IMG/VR virus record: IMGVR_UViG_3300005821_000007
Span: 1-30,939 of that record
DNA length: 30,939 nucleotides
Origin: a virus
Strand: one strand, 5' to 3'
A program made the position numbers and the translations under genes. This document shows, one piece after another, positions 26,668-30,939 of the stretch. Every line of letters begins with the position of its first letter. The first letter of the stretch is position 1. Below the pieces are notes generated by a model. The model saw only the letters and a list, made by a program, of their open reading frames with translations, had not been told where the DNA came from and made no database searches.

Positions 26668-27414
26668 ATGCAACATGGCTGGACTGACGAAGACACATTC
26701 ACATTCTTCATGCCCGCGACCGCTCTTGAAGTAAAGAAGTCTGGAAAAGGCAAAGACACCAAGCGTTGGATTCAGGGAATCGCTTCCACTGACTCCCGCG
26801 ACTTACAGGGTGAAATTGTCAAGCAACACGGCATTGACTTCTCATACTTCCTGAAGCACGGGTACTTCAACGATGATCACAAGACCGGACCTGAACACAA
26901 GGTCGGGCAACCTACTGAATGCAAAATCACCAAGAACGGTATGTGGGTGAAGGGTTTTCTCTTCAATAGCCACAAGAAGGCAGACGAGTACTGGGAGCTA
27001 ATGCACGCTCTCAACGAGTCTGGTTCCACCCGTCAGGTTGGTTTCTCTATTCAGGGCAAGGTAAAGAGGCGTGCGGGCAAAGAGATTGCCGAATGTTGGA
27101 TTCAAGACATCGCACTAACCCCCGCACCAGTAAATACAACTACGTGGGCAGAGATTGCAAAATCCTTGTCTGCAGATAAATGGGCACTAACTAAATCTGA
27201 CGTTGCTGATGAAGCAGAAGAGGATGAAGAGAAGGCATTAACCGCAGGCGGTGGATCACCGCTTGTACCAGAGAGTCTTGAAGGTGGCGTCAAAAAGGAT
27301 CGCACTAGCAAGGCATTAACCTACGACGAGACTGTAGATCACCTCCAGAAGTCCGAAGGACTAACAGAGGAAGCTGCAGTGGCTGTCGCAAATGTAGTGT
27401 TTGAGCTTTTTTAA
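26668..27414 (+). CDS. prohead protease
   Basis: A 248-residue protein with the layout of phage prohead proteases of the HK97/U35-S78 fold: RWIQGIASTDSRDLQGEIV at the start, DDHKTGPEHKVGQPTE (His71 or His77 a catalytic candidate), then STRQVGFSIQGKV with Ser127, and IQDIALTPAPVNTTTWAEIAKSL, which closes the protease domain. The acidic Lys/Glu-rich C-terminus may be removed during maturation. It is followed by scaffold-like and major capsid genes, the usual order. The start has no strong Shine-Dalgarno (AAGGTAATACTCAAT). Confidence 0.88.
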   Translation: MQHGWTDEDTFTFFMPATALEVKKSGKGKDTKRWIQGIASTDSRDLQGEIVKQHGIDFSYFLKHGYFNDDHKTGPEHKVGQPTECKITKNGMWVKGFLFNSHKKADEYWELMHALNESGSTRQVGFSIQGKVKRRAGKEIAECWIQDIALTPAPVNTTTWAEIAKSLSADKWALTKSDVADEAEEDEEKALTAGGGSPLVPESLEGGVKKDRTSKALTYDETVDHLQKSEGLTEEAAVAVANVVFELF

Positions 27415-27425
27415 GGAGCAATCAA

Positions 27426-28382
27426 ATGAGTGAAAAAACTGTAGCAGAAGAGAGTGTCTCAAAGGCACTTGAAACGCTCCAGGATCTCGCAAAGGGCCAC
27501 AGCTCACGCGGCACCGCAACGACTGATGTAGAGTCGATGCGAGATGCTGGCGCAGGCGCTGGTTCCGATGGTGGATCAACTCAGGTATTCCATACGCCAA
27601 CCAACTCTGACCCAGGAACATGGGCCGGAACAGGACAGCGTACGTCACCTGAGGATGGAGCAACAGACGGTATTGACGAGAACGGAACGGACTATTCCGG
27701 TTCCGCAGAAATGGTCAAGTCCGTACTAGCCAAGGCAGCAGCAGGGGAAACCCTTGATGCAGTAGAGAAGGCCGTTCTTTCCGCAGTAATCGAGAAGGGT
27801 ATGTTCGACAACTTCTCCGGTACTGGCAAGAAGAGCGTCTCTAAGGCAGCTGACTGTGATGACAAGGACGACGACAAGGATGACGACAAGGACGACAAAA
27901 AGAATCCTTTCGCCAAGAGCCTTCTTGAGAACGAAGACGTTTCCAAGGGTCTTGAGGTTTCGTCCTTCCTAGCTGGCTGGGCCAACGTAAACAGCGATGC
28001 ACTTTCGGGTGTTGAGGCTCGTCTTACGAAGTCCCTCGAAGGCGCACACGCGGAGCAAAACGGATACAATGCAGAGCTTGCGAAGTCAATCGTAGGTCTT
28101 GCAGAGGTTCTTACCCTCCAGTCTCAGCGCATCGAGCAGCTTGAGAGCACGCCAGCGCGCGCTCCTAAGTCCGCAACGGCCGTTGAGAAGAGCTTTGGCG
28201 CAGGCGGAGCAGCAGCACCTGAGGGTGAGCAGCTTTCGAAGAGCCAGGTTCTAGGCACCATGACTGAAATGGTTCAGTCGGGAGATCTCAGTGCAACTGA
28301 GGTCGTTAAGTTTGAGTCCACAAATGTCCTCGCATCGGACTTGGACGCTAAAATCCGCGCATACCGTACCGGTAGTCGCTAA
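27426..28382 (+). CDS. scaffold-like capsid assembly protein
   Basis: A 318-residue, acidic, flexible protein between protease and capsid genes, where scaffolding proteins lie. It has Ala/Lys helices, an Asp-rich run (DDKDDDKDDDKDDKK, about 145-160), and repeated AKS/SKA peptides. The C-terminal 40 residues (SKSQVLGTMTEMVQSGDLSA, then TEVVKFESTN) look like a helical shell-binding domain. AAGGAG precedes the ATG. Alternatively it could be an internal head protein. Cleavage by the prohead protease is likely but not visible. Confidence 0.75.
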   Translation: MSEKTVAEESVSKALETLQDLAKGHSSRGTATTDVESMRDAGAGAGSDGGSTQVFHTPTNSDPGTWAGTGQRTSPEDGATDGIDENGTDYSGSAEMVKSVLAKAAAGETLDAVEKAVLSAVIEKGMFDNFSGTGKKSVSKAADCDDKDDDKDDDKDDKKNPFAKSLLENEDVSKGLEVSSFLAGWANVNSDALSGVEARLTKSLEGAHAEQNGYNAELAKSIVGLAEVLTLQSQRIEQLESTPARAPKSATAVEKSFGAGGAAAPEGEQLSKSQVLGTMTEMVQSGDLSATEVVKFESTNVLASDLDAKIRAYRTGSR

Positions 28383-28406
28383 TAGAATCTATTAGGAGAA
28401 TATAAA

Positions 28407-29861
28407 ATGACTATTGGTCTTTCGTCCTTTCAGAACTCAACGTCAGGTATGTCTGGTTTCGGTGCAGGAACCGATCAGGATATCGCTGAGCTGAGCAAAG
28501 CACTTGAAGCTGGTTACCAGACCGGCGCAGGTAAAACAGGTGGTTCCGCACTTCGTGTCGAGTCCCTTGAAGCATCACTTAAGGTGCTTACCTACACCTC
28601 CTCCCATATTAAACTATGGAAGAAGATCCCCAAGAGCCCAGCTTACTCGACCGTTGAGGAATACAACCAACTAATTAACTACGGTGGAAACCAGAATCCT
28701 TTCGTTCAGGAAGGTGAGCTTCCACAGGCTACCGACACTTCGTACGCACGTCGTGTTCAGCTTGTTAAGTTCCTTGGTACCACCCGCGAGGTCACGCATC
28801 AGGCGTCCCTTGTCCATCCAGCTCATGGCGACTTGATCGCTCTTGAGAACCAGTCGGGCATCCTTTGGTTGCTTGAGCAAGTTGAACGTAACTTGTTCGC
28901 TGGTGACTCCTCTCTCTCCTTCGATGGTGAAGCAGAGCAGTGGGATGGCCTTGACTCCTTGATTGATGCATCGTCCGTTCTCGACTTGGAAGGTAACTCC
29001 ATCCAGGAAGCAGACATGGAAGAGGCAGCAAACGAGATCATCGAGAACTACGGTTTCCCAACCGACATGTTCCTCGGTACTCGCACGATGTCCGACCTTG
29101 TAAAGACGTTCTACCCTCGTGAGCGCGTCTCCCTACCTGCACCACAAAATGGTCAGGTTGGTCAGTCCATCCAGACAATCAGCACCCAGGCTGGCGTAAT
29201 CGAGTTCAACCCTGACGTATTCATTCGTCAGACCTCGACCCCACCTGCAGCTGCAACGTCTCCAAATGCTCCAGCGGCTCCAGCGATCATCGCTGCGATT
29301 ACGCCAACTGGCACATCTGGTGACCACAACAAGGGTGCCCCAACCGGTACCTCCAACGTGAACTACGTCGCAACGGCTTGTAACCGTTTCGGTGAGTCCG
29401 CTCCTTCCCCAGTTCAGGCTGCGGTTGAGGCACAGACTCAGGTTAACAAGGACGCCGGAACTTACCTTCCTGTCTCTGTTGATAACGCACCTTCTGTTGG
29501 TGCCTTCCCAGCTGAATACCTTCGCATCTACCGCTCGTCTGCAACTCTTGCAGCTGGCGTTCCTACGGATCTTTCGGCTTACGCCCTTGTCGCTCAGGTT
29601 CCAGTTGCCTCCCAGGCAGCCTCAGGTACCACAGTCTGGAACGATGAAAACCTTACCCTACCATTCACGTCTACGGCGTACTTGGGTGAGCTTACACCAT
29701 CGGTTCTTACATTCCGTCAGCTCATGCCTATGATGAAGATGGACCTTGCAGTTCTCTCCCCAGCTTACCGTTGGATGATTCTTCTGTACGGTACTCCAAT
29801 CCTCTTCGCTCCTAAGAAGTGGATTCGCATGATCAACATCGGTCGTCTCGAAGTTCGTTAA
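28407..29861 (+). CDS. major capsid protein with FN3/Ig-like insertion
   Basis: A 484-residue HK97-fold capsid protein. The N-terminal arm (GLSSFQNSTSGMSGFGAG) is followed by core segments such as SSHIKLWKKIPKSPAYST, FVQEGELPQATD and LEQVERNLFAGD, a spine-like helix at DMEEAANEIIENYG, and a C-terminal strand set (MMKMDLAVLSPAYRWMILLYG). Between about residues 280 and 425 a Pro/Ala linker introduces an FN3/Ig-like domain (YVATACNRFGESAPS, YLRIYRSS), which probably projects from the capsid. AGGAGA is upstream. Codon use is very even, as in highly expressed phage genes. Confidence 0.9.
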   Translation: MTIGLSSFQNSTSGMSGFGAGTDQDIAELSKALEAGYQTGAGKTGGSALRVESLEASLKVLTYTSSHIKLWKKIPKSPAYSTVEEYNQLINYGGNQNPFVQEGELPQATDTSYARRVQLVKFLGTTREVTHQASLVHPAHGDLIALENQSGILWLLEQVERNLFAGDSSLSFDGEAEQWDGLDSLIDASSVLDLEGNSIQEADMEEAANEIIENYGFPTDMFLGTRTMSDLVKTFYPRERVSLPAPQNGQVGQSIQTISTQAGVIEFNPDVFIRQTSTPPAAATSPNAPAAPAIIAAITPTGTSGDHNKGAPTGTSNVNYVATACNRFGESAPSPVQAAVEAQTQVNKDAGTYLPVSVDNAPSVGAFPAEYLRIYRSSATLAAGVPTDLSAYALVAQVPVASQAASGTTVWNDENLTLPFTSTAYLGELTPSVLTFRQLMPMMKMDLAVLSPAYRWMILLYGTPILFAPKKWIRMINIGRLEVR

Positions 29862-29871
29862 AGGATAGGTA

Positions 29872-29908
29872 GGGGCTAGGAATCATTCTAGCCCCTGCCC
29901 CTTGTTTT
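29872..29908 (+). terminator. intrinsic terminator after capsid gene
   Basis: GGGGCTAG (29872-29879) and CTAGCCCC (29888-29895) form an 8-base stem with an 8-base loop; TGCCCCTTGTTTT follows. The T tract is not immediate, so it may be partial, allowing reduced read-through into the next genes. Confidence 0.65.
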
Positions 29909-30556
29909 ATGGCTAAGTGTCAATGGTGTGATAAAGAACTTCCTTCAAATAATGAGGAAGTTAACTCTTGTGGCTCTTGCCTATTTCGATCCCGAGAAGA
30001 AGCTAATAAGGCTTCGGACGAAGATGGAGATACAAACCCAGAAGGTGTCAAGGTAAACTTTGACCTTTCTGGACTGGGTGAGGATAAGAAGATATCCAAA
30101 GCCAGGGGGAAAAGAGCAGGAGAGCTAAAAACTACTCTGTTTGCTAACTCCATGAAACCGGAACATCCACAAACGAATCAGGAGATACTGATGAAGAGAG
30201 TGAAAGTAAAGAGTAATAGCATTCGCGGCAAAGTTCTTGTCGTGGGTGATTCATTAGTTCTTAACTTCGATGAGAATGGTGTCGCTGAATGTTTTGCAAG
30301 CGATGTCCCTCAGATCAAAGCCTACTCCCGTGTACGCCCTAACAGGATCGCGGTAGTCGAAGAGGCCCCTAAGAAGGCCGCTCCAGCCCCAGCTCCAGCC
30401 CCTGCTCCAGCCCCTAAGAAGGAAGAGAAGAAGGAAGAGAAGAAGGCTGAGGTCAAGGTTTCGAAGCCTAAGAGCGATAAACCTAAAGAAGACAAACCCA
30501 GCTTCTTCAAGAAGGCAGCCCCTAAGAAGGCAGCCCCTAAGAAGGACGTTGAGTAA
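29909..30556 (+). CDS. zinc-finger and Ala/Pro-rich head-associated protein
   Basis: A 215-residue protein. The long form begins with a zinc ribbon (CQWC and CGSC, residues 4-24) but has no Shine-Dalgarno. An internal in-frame ATG at 30191 with CAGGAGATACTG upstream would give a 121-residue form with VKSNSIRGKVLVVGDSLVLN. The C-terminal half is a run of Ala-Pro and Lys/Glu repeats (APAPAPAPAPAPKKEEKKEE). It follows the capsid gene, so a head or neck role is inferred. Which start is used is not settled. Confidence 0.65.
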   Translation: MAKCQWCDKELPSNNEEVNSCGSCLFRSREEANKASDEDGDTNPEGVKVNFDLSGLGEDKKISKARGKRAGELKTTLFANSMKPEHPQTNQEILMKRVKVKSNSIRGKVLVVGDSLVLNFDENGVAECFASDVPQIKAYSRVRPNRIAVVEEAPKKAAPAPAPAPAPAPKKEEKKEEKKAEVKVSKPKSDKPKEDKPSFFKKAAPKKAAPKKDVE

Positions 30557-30567
30557 GGAATATAATC

Positions 30568-30813
30568 ATGGCAAGAGCAAGAAAAGTCGTAAGCGACCAG
30601 AACAGCCAGGAGTTCGATGAGCTTCGCCGCCAGTTTAACAACCTACTAGCTATTATGGAGGCAACCACTGATTTCAGTACCCTTCAGACAGCTATCACAG
30701 CCGGTGTAGACGCCGCTGATACAGGTCGTGAACTTAACGGTGTTCGTCCAACCCCAACCCATCCTCGCCGTCCCCGTAATCTGGAGACTGAGGAATTGGG
30801 TACTGACTACTAA
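30568..30813 (+). CDS. small phage protein, unknown
   Basis: An 81-residue protein with AAGGAA ten bases before the ATG. A helix (SQEFDELRRQFNNLLAIMEA) is followed by a polar, Pro/Arg-rich tail. It ends 26 bases before a terminator. Small proteins like this are common after capsid genes; no family recognised. Confidence 0.65.
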   Translation: MARARKVVSDQNSQEFDELRRQFNNLLAIMEATTDFSTLQTAITAGVDAADTGRELNGVRPTPTHPRRPRNLETEELGTDY

Positions 30814-30839
30814 GTCGTAGACATAAGAAAATAATACCA

Positions 30840-30882
30840 TACCCTCCTCCCCCTTCTAAAGGGCAGGGGGGTATTGTATTTT
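30840..30882 (+). terminator. intrinsic terminator at end of capsid operon
   Basis: TACCCTCCT (30840-30848) pairs with AGGGGGGTA (30865-30873), extended inside by CCC/GGG, followed by TTGTATTTT. It ends the transcription unit that starts at 26503. Confidence 0.8.
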
Positions 30883-30902
30883 AAGCCCCTTGATGCTACA
30901 AT
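30874..30902 (+). promoter_or_regulatory. promoter facing out of window
   Basis: TTGTAT (30874-30879), spacer of 17, TGC-TACAAT (-10 at 30897-30902). The -35 is part of the T-tract of the terminator. The gene it drives lies beyond the window. Confidence 0.55.
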
Positions 30903-30939
30903 GAGCTAGTATCAATTTCCACTCCTATAGAGAGTTTTA

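Overview
The window is part of the genome of a large tailed double-stranded DNA phage that infects a bacterium. The evidence is a portal, an MuF-type head protein, a prohead protease, a scaffold-like protein and an HK97-type major capsid protein in one direction, plus a long run of phage tRNAs. Every gene I accept is on the + strand. Genes are tightly packed, many with overlapping TAATG or ATGA stop/start codons, and sigma70-like promoters (TTGACA-like, spacer 16-17, TATACT) recur. Two or three proteins carry lipoprotein signal peptides. I cannot name the host or the phage genus. No terminase, tail or replication gene falls inside the window.

Region 1 (1-7380) is a translation-supply region. 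It holds 31 tRNA genes or tRNA-like genes that together have anticodons for all 20 amino acids, if the degenerate initiator-like tRNA-Met counts. Small genes are interleaved: two HNH nucleases, zinc-ribbon proteins (one FmdB-like), two secreted or lipoprotein candidates (one very Cys-rich), a beta-rich protein and a transglutaminase-like protein. Two stretches inside the array (852-961 and 1848-2013) hold no gene I can name but fold into hairpins.

Region 2 (7381-10506) is a metabolism and translation module: an IMP dehydrogenase/GMP reductase-family enzyme without CBS domains, a calcineurin-like phosphoesterase, a DUF7768-like protein and a peptide deformylase, coupled by overlaps. After a promoter come an S4-like small protein and a zinc-ribbon protein, closed by an intrinsic terminator.

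Region 3 (10531-26493) is one 16-kb head operon. It encodes a cupin-like protein, a 796-aa Lys/Ala-rich protein with a duplicated domain, the portal, a stand-alone phage pyrophosphatase-type (InPase) domain, a DUF5661-like protein and several small proteins. It then has a trypsin-like serine protease lipoprotein and a 964-aa MuF protein fused to a PI3/4-kinase/HipA-like domain. These are followed by a membrane PAS protein, an XhlA-like membrane protein, a small winged-helix-like protein, and a 514-aa protein that looks like a degenerate type IB topoisomerase. Several of these proteins share a short peptide resembling K-S-L-x-L-Y-L.

Region 4 (26494-30939) is the capsid operon. A strong promoter leads into a structured leader ending in an intrinsic terminator, then prohead protease, scaffold-like protein, major capsid protein (with an FN3/Ig-like insertion), a terminator, two small proteins, another terminator and an outward promoter at the window end.

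The best candidates for undescribed biology are the MuF-kinase fusion, the topoisomerase IB-like virion-module protein, the lipoprotein protease and membrane PAS protein inside a head operon, the shared KSLxLYL peptide, and the unexplained structured RNAs in the tRNA array.
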